DNA of 64,000 nt, from the NCBI GenBank assembly GCA_004835665.1, contig RBKR01000031.1, forward strand, positions 1 through 64,000, given 5' to 3'. Below the pieces are notes generated by a model, which made no database searches, was not told where the DNA came from, and saw nothing but the letters and a program-made list of their open reading frames with translations. The number at the start of each line of letters is the position of its first letter. Within the stretch, counting starts at the first letter, position 1. A program made the translations under genes and the position numbers. This document shows positions 53,072 to 64,000 of the stretch, in pieces. The stretch is from Phoma sp. XZ068. Its lineage: Eukaryota > Ascomycota > Dothideomycetes > Pleosporales > Didymellaceae.

Positions 53072-56000
53072 TTATTGTTCCTGTAGTCACGACAAAAACT
53101 TTTCCAGGCTTACAGATTCCACAACAATAGGCATAGAACTATGTAATATACCACAAATTTCTGAACATTGTCCGTAAAATGTTCCTAATCTGTTAATTAA
53201 AACAGAGAATTGATTTAATCTACCAGGATAGGCATCACATTTAACACCTAATGCTGGGATAGCAAATGAGTGGATAACATCAGCAGCAGTAAGAATAAAT
53301 CTAGTGTGTGTAATTTCAGGAAGAATAACTCTATTATCTACTTCTAACATTCTTAAAGCCCCTTCTTCTAAGTCAGATTCAGGCACTAAATAAGAATCAA
53401 ATTCTACGAAATCTCCATCACTATTTAAGAAATCTGGGTATTCGTAACTTCAATATCATTGGTGTCCTTCTGCTAATACAGATAATGAAGGATCAGTAAC
53501 TTCATCCATTAAGTATAATAGTTTGAAAGAAGGGAAAGCAATTAATACTAATATTAAAGCAGGAGTAATTGTTCAGATTAATTCTATTAATGTACCGTGA
53601 TTAAGGTATTTGTTACTTATAGGTGATTTAGCACTATCAAAATTTTTTATAATAGCTCCTTGTATTCAACCAACACTAAATAAAATAGCAACTAAGTAGT
53701 ACATAATATTATCATGTAATTCGATTAAAGCTTCCATTTGTGGACTGGCACTATCTTGGAAATATAGTCCTCAGGCTCTAGGTGCGTCACATAAAAATTC
53801 GCTAGAAACAGTAAATAAAGTGCTAATTGCGGCAATAATAGAAGATAGGATTGTACTACTTTGTAATGGTAAGCTAGTAAATGCATGAGGTTTAGGTGGA
53901 TTATGTAATGCTCACTCTAACCCTGGAGCACATTTATCTTTAAGTATTCTTAAGTAATCACTAAATAGTTGAGGAACCGCTCAAGGGTAACCAAAAATAG
54001 CTTTTCCTTTAACAAGTTGTAAGTACACTATGTGTAAGAATAGTACTGTAGCAGCAACAGAGATAAGTGAACCAATACTACTAATAAAGTTTCAACCTGT
54101 AAAGGCGTCAGGGTAATCACTAATTCTACGTGGCATACCTTGTAATCCTAAGAAATGTTGAGGGAAGAAAGTTAAATTACGTTTAAAAACCGGACTATAT
54201 CTTTACCATATATATATGGCTTCTTTCGTGTAGTCTCTGAGGATCCTATTCATAATTACAATTATTTTGGTTTCCTGCTGATTGTCTAGATATACTTAAT
54301 ATTTTTAGACCATCTACTGGTCTAATACTTAAGCCTTGTGAGAGTTCTCAGCATATAGAAAGATTGGTAGGGGCTAATTTATTAATTTTGAGTTTCATTA
54401 CGCGGTAAAGATTGTAATATTCAATTTTCGTCATTTATGGATATATATTTATTTGTATCTAAATTTTTTTTAATTAATACCCATTTTACTTTAAAATATT
54501 GTCTAGCAGCATTTATAGAAGGGAATATAAATTCCTCATTCTTTTCATTATAACAAAAAACCAAGGCTCCTCCTATACCATACTGAGGAGATAATTTACC
54601 TTTTAAACCTTTAAAGGCATTGTCATTTTTTAAATAAAATTCTTTTATACCTTCTCTAATAGCATTTTTGGTCTCTTCTGAAGTAGTATATCCAAACTTA
54701 GGATGATTCTCTTTTCTCAAAGTTTCTTTTAACTTAATTATGGTATCAATACTATGAGTAAATCCAAAAGAGCTTCCTGCAATCTTTAATATGTTATAAC
54801 TTGGCTCGTAATGATCGATTCACTTTTGTTCTAGCTTTACACATTCTATTGCGTCTTTTTCACAAAATTCCAATATACCTAAAGAAAAGTTATTAAGTCC
54901 ATATTTCTTCATTGCTCTTATGAGTATTGTTGTACCAATTTTATCAGAATTTGCGTAATAAAAATGACTAACCATTCTTTTAGACAAATTAAGACTACTA
55001 CCTACATACAAATCATTGGTTACGTCATTGATAAATAAGTACACTCCAGATTTGTTTTTTAGTTCTTTGTAAATTTTTCTTTTACTTTCCTTAAGGTCTT
55101 TAAAATAAATGACAAATTTATTTGGTGAACTACATATATTAAGACTCCCATTTGAAATATTTCTATTACATGCGTTTTTAAACTCAAAACTTCTTCCATT
55201 TAACCTAACCCCTGTGAATAAAACTCAGAAATGAGCTTTAGAATACAGTAAGTTATAATCTAAACCTAAAATTTTAGGTATTCAGAAGTATCATCCACTG
55301 AATAAGGCAAATACGGCTCCCATACTTAAAACGTAGTGGAAATGAGCAACTACGTAGTAAGTATCGTGGAAAGCAATATCAAGTGATGCGTTCGCAAGAA
55401 CCACACCTGATAATCCCCCAATAGTAAACATAAATACAAAACCTAACGCAAATAGTAATGATGGTATGAAATGTAAAGAACCACCATAACAAGTTGCTAA
55501 TCAAGAGAAAATTTTAATACCAGTAGGTACAGCAATAATTAAAGTAGCAGCAGTGAAATACGCTCTTGTATCCACGTCAAGACCTACAGTATACATGTGG
55601 TGACTTCAAACTACAAATCCTAAGATACCAATAGAACACATGGCGTAAACCATACCAAGGTATCCGAACACGCTTTTGTTAGAGTTAGCAGAAATTGTAG
55701 TACTTATTATACCAAACCCTGGGATAATTAAAATGTAAACCTCAGGATGTCCAAAAAATCAGAATAGATGTTGGTATAATATAGGATCACCACCACCTGC
55801 TACTTCAAAGAATGAAGTATTAAAATTTCTATCAGTAAGAACCATAGTAATTGCACCGGCTAAAACAGGTAAGGATAATAATAATAAAACAGCTGTAATA
55901 ACAACTGCTCATGCAAATAGTATTAATTTATGTAATCTTATACCAGGACTTCTCATATTAAATGTAGTAGTCATGAAATTCATAGCTCCAAGTAAACTTG

Positions 56001-59000
56001 AGATACCAGAAAGATGTAATCCAAATATAGCTAAGTCCACACTTGGACCACTATGACTTTGTATTCCTGATAATGGAGGGTATAGAGTTCACCCTGTACC
56101 TACACCATTTTCAATTCCACCTGCAAATAAGAATAACACAATACTAGGAATTAATAATAAGTAACTAATATTATTAAGTCTAGGGAACCCCATATCAGGT
56201 CCCCCTAATCCTAATGGTAGTAAGAAATTCAATTTGTAATAACTGTTAGGTTATATTTGGACTATATCTTCACCCTATTTTTATTAATGGGGGCATAACG
56301 TATAGTCTCTGAGGATCCTACTTGTAATGAAATTACTTTGGTTTCCTGCGGATTATCCATTTTCACTTATTTAAAATAAGATCTATTCTTTTAAAGGTTA
56401 TGTACGCTTAAAATTAATTAGATTAATTTATCTACAAAATTTTTCACAACACTTAGACTTTAAGATTTTCCCGCATATAGTTATGTAATAAGAGTAATAT
56501 TCCTATTACTCCGGCAATTTCTTTTTTTGAAAATAAAAAAATTAAATAAAGAGACAAGTAAAAAAATATTTTCAATGTATATCTAGAATAGTATTAATCT
56601 AACATGTCTAAATGTGAAAAATCAAACAATTCACGTTTATCATTAAATTGTGCTTTAATAGCTTCAATATCTGAAATATCTTTTTCAGTTAAACTTCTAC
56701 CATTCCGTATTACAGCTTGTTCAACCACATAAGATCAATCTTTGTAAGCCAAATATTTAGAAGAGTATAAAGGAAAACGATCAAAATAACTTATAACTTT
56801 AGCATGACTAGCCTTGCTATGTGATATAACCATAAAAGCATAAAAAACTTTGTCTTTTTGTTCTCTAGTTCTAGATAACAAATTTACACCCAAATAATCT
56901 GCTATTATATTTAATATATAAGAATAACTAGTTCCACCTTGTTCTATTGACATCTCACGATGATAAGTTTGTCTTAGCTCTATTCGGAAAAAAGCTTGTA
57001 CTTTTTTGCTAGTTACATCTCCTTTTTTCTTTCTATCAGTTAATGAAATAGAAAAATTACCATCACCATCGGTAAACCGGTTAACCATGCATTCCTATCT
57101 ATAGGCGATATATCTAGACCTAAGCAATCTATATTATAATTATAAGATTCGTTAAACCAATTTATACTACGGTGTAATGCTTCTATTTTAGGTGTACGCA
57201 TATAACCATTAATGATGTTAATAATTTTTATAACATCTTCTATCTTTTGAATTTGTCAAATAACGCAGCCTTTGTTCTCCTTAATATATACAGTACCAGT
57301 ATTGGTAATATTAGCTAATTTGTCAGCTAAAGATTTATCTACTAAACTAAATACCACCACTATTTTAGGACGATATTTTTTAACGTTAGAATATTTACTA
57401 TGTATAGCAAAAGATCCATCAGCTTCTATTAGTCCTCCTAAATAAGGCCCTATTTTTAATCTTAATTCTAATTCTGTTTTCATGAATTTTTTATACATTT
57501 AAGTTTTTACAATTATCGGATTTTATTTTATTAGTACATTTTGTACTAAATTATTTTATTTTATTTTTTTTTGATTTTACCAAATCCTCCGATTAAAGCA
57601 GGCATACGCTTCTCACTAACTTTCGTCAATGCGCGGACTATATCTTTACCTGTAAATAATAAATATTTACTAAGGTATTCACGTGTAGTCTCTGAAGAAC
57701 CTACTATATAAAAGCGTTTAATGCTACGATGAGCCCTTTTATATTTGGTTTCTGGCTGATTGCCTAATCCTTTGAAATGTGACTGTATTATGCCGCTTTA
57801 TCTTAAAGAGAGTCTGCATTACTAGTTCCAAAGGCTCTATAAGGTATTCCAGCAAATAGTGAATGTAAGTAAGATATTTCTACCTTACCCGGCCATGCCT
57901 TTATTTCTATATTATATTTTGTAACTAAATTTTCATTTACCTCGATAGTAACCTGATTTTTCACCTGTTAAGTATCCTCTTATAACTTGACGATCACCTT
58001 TTAAATGTTTAGCTAAACTAGTTAAAGAATGGAATTCTATATTTTTTTTAGGTTCATCTTTAAACTCTCCTAAAATAGATTTAGCTGCCGGGTGTTTGAC
58101 GTCATACTTCTCTCTATAATCTGAAACTAAATTTTTAAGTTCATTTATATCAAGTAGATTGGTTTTAGAGGATTCTTCTATTAAATCTAGAGAAAAAAAG
58201 AAATTATCTAAATATATAGTACCTGAGTTTAAACAATCCTTTAAAGTAATATGGTGTATACTTATAAGAGTATAAACTTGTTTCTTTGATCCAAAAATGT
58301 GTAGCAAAGTAAAATCTTCAGTACTATACATATATATCGGAGTACCTCTTAGTTTACGAAGCTTTTCACGATTTTCTTGACTCATTGATTCATGGTACCC
58401 GGAACTACTCGCTACGGGGTCTACATTAAGATTTGGTTTTAAGGTATCTATAAAATGTTGTTCAAGTTCCACTACTTGTTCTAAACTAGAATTTTCATTT
58501 ATAATATAAATAGTTAATTTAATATTACTAAAACCATATTTATTAAAAAAACGTAAAACTCTTCTTGCTTTAGTTTTAAGTATAGATGGCATAAAATAAG
58601 AACTTATTCTATTATACAAGTTAATGGAATGTCCTACATACATATGTTTTCCGTCCAGAGTCTCTCATATATAAACACCTTTTTGCTTCTTAGTAACATT
58701 AAGTATAATATCTCTATTATCATAAGGAGCGTATACCAATATTTTAACATAATTGTACTTTTTTTCGTCATTCTCTTTATTAGGAAAGTTGTTATTTCCG
58801 TTATAAAGGTCATGACCGTCGTTTTTATCAGATTCACTTAACAAGAGTGAGTTATTACCATCATCAGTATTTACTTCTTTAAAAAAAGTAAAATGTGAAG
58901 TTAATATAGAATATTTTTTGACCATAAAGAAAATCATTATTATAGCGTGAGCAGTAATAATACTATTATATAATTGGTTATCAGCAATATACTGAACACC

Positions 59001-59132
59001 AGGTCCTGACAGTTCTAATCTAATTAATACAGAAAAAGCTGTTCCTACTAAACCTGAAAATAACGCATATATTAAGTATAACACACCAATATCCTTAGCA
59101 TTGGAAGATAAAAATCATCTTTCAAATCACAT
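53072..59132 (-). CDS. cox1/cox2: cox1-cox2 fused gene (second pass)
   Basis: Same gene as 3076-9134; exons 58921-59132, 57579-57606, 55208-56229 and 53072-54179. The coding exons read identically in both passes, including the stop-free cox1-cox2 junction near 53,785-53,860, which argues that the fusion is real and not a sequencing slip. Confidence 0.93.
54382..55207 (-). CDS. GIY-YIG endonuclease, cox1 intron 3 (second pass)
   Basis: Same as 4386-5211, with an identical frame. Confidence 0.83.
56594..57498 (-). pseudogene. LAGLIDADG endonuclease, cox1 intron 2 (second pass)
   Basis: Same as 6597-7501, with the same missing base in motif 2 near 57,077. Confidence 0.75.
57912..58920 (-). CDS. 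GIY-YIG endonuclease, cox1 intron 1 (second pass)
   Basis: Same as 7806-8922 except that an extra T near 57,920 ends the protein at KWKFSYKI, 36 residues earlier than in the first pass. Confidence 0.83.
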
Positions 59133-59806
59133 ACTAATCCCTGATGTTTTAACTGTTAGGTCCTTGTACCTACCATCTTTATCATTTTCAGATATAATAA
59201 TATTGCTTTTAGAAAAGGTAATAGGATTATAATGGGTCACACTCGTATAAGAGAGAAGCGTAGTTGTATATTTCCATTTTTGAAAAAATATAGTAAAAAA
59301 AAGTTAATTTTACTACACCTATAATTACACTAAGTATAGAAATGGTTGTCTTATTATGATTACTATCACTAATACTCCATCTAACTTGTGTTTTTTTATT
59401 TATTTTTTTTTAAGAATAGCGGCAACATACATATATTATTTTTATCTATACTTTGGGCGATGGTCCCTACACGGGCCAGACCTAAAGTTAGTCCCCCTTG
59501 GATTCTTTAGGTCTGGCCTACGTAGGATTCTTTAGGTCAATCCCCCTCTGGATTAGAAAAGAGCCTTATAATTTTTTAGTAACGAGAGCCGCAAAAAATA
59601 TCTTAGTACAGGTAAACGTATATTTCTATTATGTTTTTCTATTACAATTTTTCCTATATTTTAGGATGATGTTCCTTCACGGGCCATACCTTTAGGTCAG
59701 TCCCGCTAGATGGGGGTAGTAATAGCTAGCTAAAAGAAAAATAGCGTAGCTATAGTGTTAAAATATAGTATACACAATACAAAATAAAAAGTAGTTAACG
59801 GTATAG

Positions 59807-59878
59807 AGGGATACGAAGGAGTTGAACCTTATATTTATGATCTGCAATCAAAATGCATAGCCCTATGCAACATACCCC
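59807..59878 (-). tRNA. trnC: tRNA-Cys (GCA) (second pass)
   Basis: Same as 9809-9880. The preceding spacer (59133-59806) repeats the GC-rich elements of 9135-9808. Confidence 0.85.
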
Positions 59879-60026
59879 CTTTTTACAAAGACAGTTTTTC
59901 AGAGACAGTTTTACAGATACAGTTTTACCCTACATATCTCTAATAATATCTACTATAAAAAAAATACTTTATAAGAAAAAAGATATTTTTGGCTATAATT
60001 AAAAATAAAGTTGAGCTTTTTAAAAA

Positions 60027-60803
60027 CTAATGTAATTCTAATGCATCTTTAATATAAGAACACGATAAAACTACAAAAACTTGTGATTGAATAAAGGCAA
60101 TACCTAGTTCTAATCCAGAAAATGCAATTATGAAGGCTAATGGTAATAATCCTAAAATAAAGAAAATTATACCTGAACTCATAATATTATAAGTAAATCC
60201 ACTTAAAATATTTAAAAGCATGTGACCAGATAGTATATTAGCTGCTAATCTAAGTCCTAGAGACACATTTCTCGCTAAATATGAAATAAATTCGATTAAA
60301 ACTAACAATGGTAATAACCCTAAAGGACAACCTGCTGGAACAAATAAAGAAAAGAATTTTAATCCATGTTCTTTGAACCCTAAAACAGTAGCACCTAATA
60401 CTACAGTGAAACTAAGTGAGAATGTTAATATAAAATGAGATGTAGATGCAAAACTATAAGGTATCATACCTATAAGATTGTTAATCAAAATAAAAATAAA
60501 CAAGGCATACATAAATGGGAAATAGGCTTGCCCACTTTTATTGTTAATTTGGTTTACTACGATACTATGTATAGTAGCATATAATGTTTCTTGGCTTAAA
60601 GATCAACTGTTTGGAGTAATTTTAGAATGATTAGTAGCTAAAACACTAAAATAAAAAGCTATAAAGGCAGCAATTGTCATATATAACCCTATATTTGTAA
60701 TAGATAGGTTCATATTAGCTAATAGTGGTGTATCTATACTGAACAAGTTTCTTATTTCGAATTGATCTAGTGGACTCGCTATTGTTAGGTAGTGGTTAAA
60801 CAT
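60027..60803 (-). CDS. atp6: ATP synthase subunit 6 (second pass)
   Basis: Same gene as 10028-10804, with an identical protein. The spacer 60804-61273 repeats 10805-11274. Confidence 0.96.
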
Positions 60804-61273
60804 TTATATTATTATTTTTTACTACAAGAATGGTCGTTATATTGTTAATTAATTATATGAAAATTACATATATTCATAAGATAAAAAATTTATCTAATTT
60901 TCAAATTCTGTGTAATTAAATTTATATAAATAAATAATAAAAATATAGGTCCACACAATAATTAACGCTGATTTACAATTATCTATTAGAATTTTTCCTA
61001 TCCATGAAGGATAGTCCCTTCACGAGCCGTACCTAAAGGTTAGTCCAGGTCGGGGGGGGTATTCGTAAGCTAAAAGAAAATTAGCGTAGCTATAGCCTAT
61101 ACCATATTAAAATATATTATACAGAATACAAAGATGATATAGGATATGTATATTATATCCATTGAACTATTTATTTTTTTTGCAAATTTCAACTAATTCA
61201 ACTCAGTTATATTCGGGTAGCCACATAGGGGATTAATGTCTACTACTAATCATAAGCTAACGTAAGAATAAAT

Positions 61274-62095
61274 TTAATGTTGGTAAGAACTCTTTAACTT
61301 TTCAAATTCTGTTATTTGATTTAATATTTCAGATTTATAAGAAGAATCTACTAGATTTATTTTATTTTGCAATGCAAGTCCTTTTTGAATTAAATCACTA
61401 ATATCGGATTGACGTGTAGCAATTAAACGATCAATAATTTGAATTCTTGTAGTAACCTTTTGAGCTGTATCGTCTGACATGGTAGAAGGAACTTCAATAC
61501 TAAGATTACCTTGGCTATCTGATATTACATTTATACTATTTTGAACTACAGTACTATCAAATTTATTTATAAAAGTCGCAAACTCAGACATATGGGAACC
61601 AATGCTTAATATAATAGCGGATAAATCCGCTATATCACTACACGAATGTAACTGAACTGAATTACTTGAAGAGTCAGCTGAAAAAGTGAAACCAAGAAAC
61701 GCATGAGATCCGGCAATATCTACATTATTGTAGCTAGAAGTTTGTCTACTATCTATAGTTAAAGCGTTTTTTCCTAATTCAAAAATAAATCCTAAAGTTA
61801 ATAACACGAAAAATGCCATCATGATAGCTAATCCGTAACTATCATTAGTATACCCACTTACACTATAAGGGTATACTAGTAATATTTCTAAATCAAATAA
61901 AAGAAATAAAAGAGCAAAAATAAAGAAGGATACACTAAACTGTGTTCTATTTTGCCCTAAAAATGAGTGGAAACCACACTCAAAAACACTGTCCTTTTCT
62001 TGGTAAGGGTTATGAGGTGCTAAAATTAAATTTATTGCTAATAATAAAACCGCTAATATGGGGATAAATATAATAAAAAAAGTTGTGCTTGTCAT
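61274..62095 (-). CDS. nad3: NAD3 with tail 1 (second pass)
   Basis: Same gene as 11275-12096, including the hairpin at the inverted-repeat border (61614-61633). Confidence 0.93.
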   Translation of the reverse strand: MTSTTFFIIFIPILAVLLLAINLILAPHNPYQEKDSVFECGFHSFLGQNRTQFSVSFFIFALLFLLFDLEILLVYPYSVSGYTNDSYGLAIMMAFFVLLTLGFIFELGKNALTIDSRQTSSYNNVDIAGSHAFLGFTFSADSSSNSVQLHSCSDIADLSAIILSIGSHMSEFATFINKFDSTVVQNSINVISDSQGNLSIEVPSTMSDDTAQKVTTRIQIIDRLIATRQSDISDLIQKGLALQNKINLVDSSYKSEILNQITEFEKLKSSYQH

Positions 62096-63841
62096 TTATA
62101 TATTAAAAAGTATTAATGCTAATATATTAGCTAAACTTAATAATTCTTCAGGTATAAAAATAAACAGCGCTATTACAAGTGTTATCATAGAAATAGATAA
62201 ACTTAATGAACTTGATAAAACAATATTGTTAATTTTTATAGCAATTTTTGTATTAATTGTATTTTTTTCTGTAATTAGCCCTTCTGCATTTAAATTTGTT
62301 AATTCATTGTTTAATATGTAGTCTGGTTTATCAAAAAAGATTTGTTTTATTATAGCTAAATAATAAACCGCACTTATCACACTTGTTAGAATAGCAACTA
62401 ATGACATAAAGATATAACCGTTATCAATAGCTGCACTTAAAATCATCTGTTTACCAAAGAATCCTATTAATGGTGGTATTCCGGCAAAAGAAAATAAAGT
62501 AATCGCTAAGCTTAACGATAGTGTAGGATTAATGTAATACAACCCTTTTAACTGGTCAATTAGTTGAATAGGTGAATTATTCACGTCATGTAGATTGTTG
62601 TTATTTTCATTACTTTTTTCTTTTTCACTAGTAGTTGTAGATTCACCAGTAGTTGTAGATTCAGTATTATAAACATAACAGTATAAAGAATAACCTATAG
62701 TAATAAGTAAGATAAACGCATTTAAATTTGATATAGAATACTGAATTAAATAAAACATAAAGGCTTGTGTTGATTCTACTGTGTGTATACTTAGACCTAA
62801 TAATATGAATCCAACATGTGAAATAGTACTAAATGCAAAAAGTCTTTTAATTCTAGACTGTGTTAATCCTACAACAGTTCCTATAACTAAAGATAAAAGA
62901 GAACTAAATAATAGGGTTGTTGTTCAAGAAAAGTCGACATCAAACATTGATTTACTTGTATAATGAACTAATTCTAATAAGAAAATAAAGATAGAAATTT
63001 TTGCTATTATCGCTACAAAAGTTGTAACAATTGTAGGAATCGCATCATAAACGTCTGGGCTTCAAAAATGGAATGGTGCAGCAGATACTTTAAATAAAAA
63101 TCCTACAGCCATGAAAAGTAAACTTATATGGATATAGTAAGATTTATATCAGTAGAGTAGGCTTGTAAGGTTATCTTTACTTGCGTTTGATATACTAGTA
63201 ATTATATACAAACTATCTAAGTTTGTAGTACCTGAATTAGCATAAAGTAAAGCTGTTCCTAGTAATATGAAACAAGAGGATAATCCCCCTAATAAGAAAT
63301 ACATAAGTCCACCTGAAGTAGCTGGCTCTGAATCTCTGTAAATAGTAGATAGTAAATACAACCCATAACTTTGTAGTTCAATAGATAAAAATATAGATAC
63401 TAAATCACTAGTAGATATTAAGAAAACACTTCCTGTAACAACAAATAAAATGATTAAAGAATATTCAATGATTTTAAATTGTTCTCCCATTTTATTAACG
63501 ATAAGAGTTCTGTAGTATATTAATTTTGTAAATAAAAGTTTGTCTGGTGAGCTGTATTCTTTTAATCAAACTTTTCTAGGGTAAAATGAAGTTAATAGCA
63601 GTATAACACTACTAATTAAAAAAATAAATATATGGAAAACGTTGGTAGTAGCTGTTGTATTAAACAGACCTCCGAAAATACCTATCCCTTTGTTTAAAAA
63701 TAGAAAAAATAAATTATCATACGCAATAAAAGCAGAGATAAGTAAGATAGTAATCGTGGCTCTTGAATATAAAATAGATTTGTCTCGTCTTAGTGTGATT
63801 GAATTAGATAAAAGTAAAAAGATTAATGAAGTTATTACCAT
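62096..63841 (-). CDS. nad2: NAD2 copy A (second pass)
   Basis: Same gene as 12097-13842, with an identical protein. The tRNA-like element follows at 63843-63909. Confidence 0.96.
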
Positions 63842-63944
63842 ATAAGAAGAGAGAGATTCGAACTCTCTCTAGTACTAAATAAATTTAGCACTAGTTATCC
63901 TTTATTCTTAGAAAAAGGCTAGAAAAAAATATAACTAGTTAACA

Positions 63945-64000
63945 TTATGATCCTCAATAATATATAGATACAAATAGGAATAATCATACAACATCAACAA
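63945..64000 (-). CDS. cox3: cox3 exon 2, cut by the window end
   Basis: The last 18 residues of COX3 (LFVSIYYWGS and the stop at 63945) before the window ends. Same as 13946-14001. Confidence 0.9.

Larger units (their letters stand above)
49988..64000. repeat. second pass of the circular genome (terminal redundancy)
   Basis: Repeats bases 1-14,001 in the same order and orientation. The offset rises from 49,987 at base 1 through 49,994 (508), 49,996 (2456), 49,997 (6738) and 49,998 (7935) to 49,999 from base 10,028 on. That is a net difference of 12 bases, mostly at homopolymers, all within the first 10 kb. This is expected when a circular molecule is assembled as a linear contig. Confidence 0.93.

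Noticed and set aside
42055..63841. Many apparent stop codons (TGA) inside conserved genes
   Set aside because: All fall at tryptophan positions, and the trnW anticodon is UCA, so this is the normal mitochondrial code and not pseudogenisation.

Overview
The window is fungal mitochondrial DNA. It is AT-rich and uses TGA as tryptophan throughout, matching a trnW with a UCA anticodon. It carries rns, rnl, an RNase P RNA, 24 complete distinct tRNA genes plus extra trnN copies and tRNA-like remnants, cob, cox1-3, atp6, nad1-6, nad4L and rps3, interrupted by group I introns with LAGLIDADG or GIY-YIG reading frames. I found no atp8 or atp9. An in-frame cox1-cox2 fusion, the missing atp8/atp9 and a unit of about 50 kb recall Pleosporales (Dothideomycetes, for example the Parastagonospora group). 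That placement is from memory of published genomes, not from a search.

The molecule is circular or circularly mapping with a unit of about 49,999 bp, and the window shows about 1.28 turns. Bases 1-14,001 return at about 49,988-64,000. The first pass through 1-10,000 differs from the second by small, mostly homopolymer, insertions and deletions that break rps3 and orf322. The second pass has open frames there, so it is the better copy.

Layout of one turn, using first-pass coordinates where both passes exist. Minus strand, 1-16,077: rps3 with a long C-terminal fusion, orf322, cox1/cox2 (three introns), trnC, atp6, nad3 with tail 1, nad2, and cox3 (one intron). Plus strand, 16,971-35,968: trnR, rns, trnL, trnY, trnN, nad6, a tRNA series, rnl, a second tRNA series, rnpB, nad4, a block of gene fragments, and cob. 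Plus strand, 36,289-41,725: a second, inverted copy of nad2 and nad3 (tail 2), then nad1 (one intron). Minus strand, 42,055-49,015: nad5 (two introns), nad4L, orf342 and two extra trnN copies.

Three things stand out. First, a 2,304-bp inverted repeat holds all of nad2 and the nad3 core, and the two nad3 copies end in unrelated tails. The repeat could flip a 22.3-kb segment. Second, several conserved proteins carry long added C-termini. Those of NAD4 and NAD5 are homologous to each other (coiled coil plus one membrane segment), and the NAD4 one is cut by a TAA. RPS3 is fused to about 400 residues of a membrane-type protein. Third, copied gene ends are scattered through the map (3' ends of cox2, cox3, nad1 and atp6; pieces of nad2, rps3, trnC, trnI and trnN). 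This points to frequent segmental duplication with fold-back or template-switch junctions.
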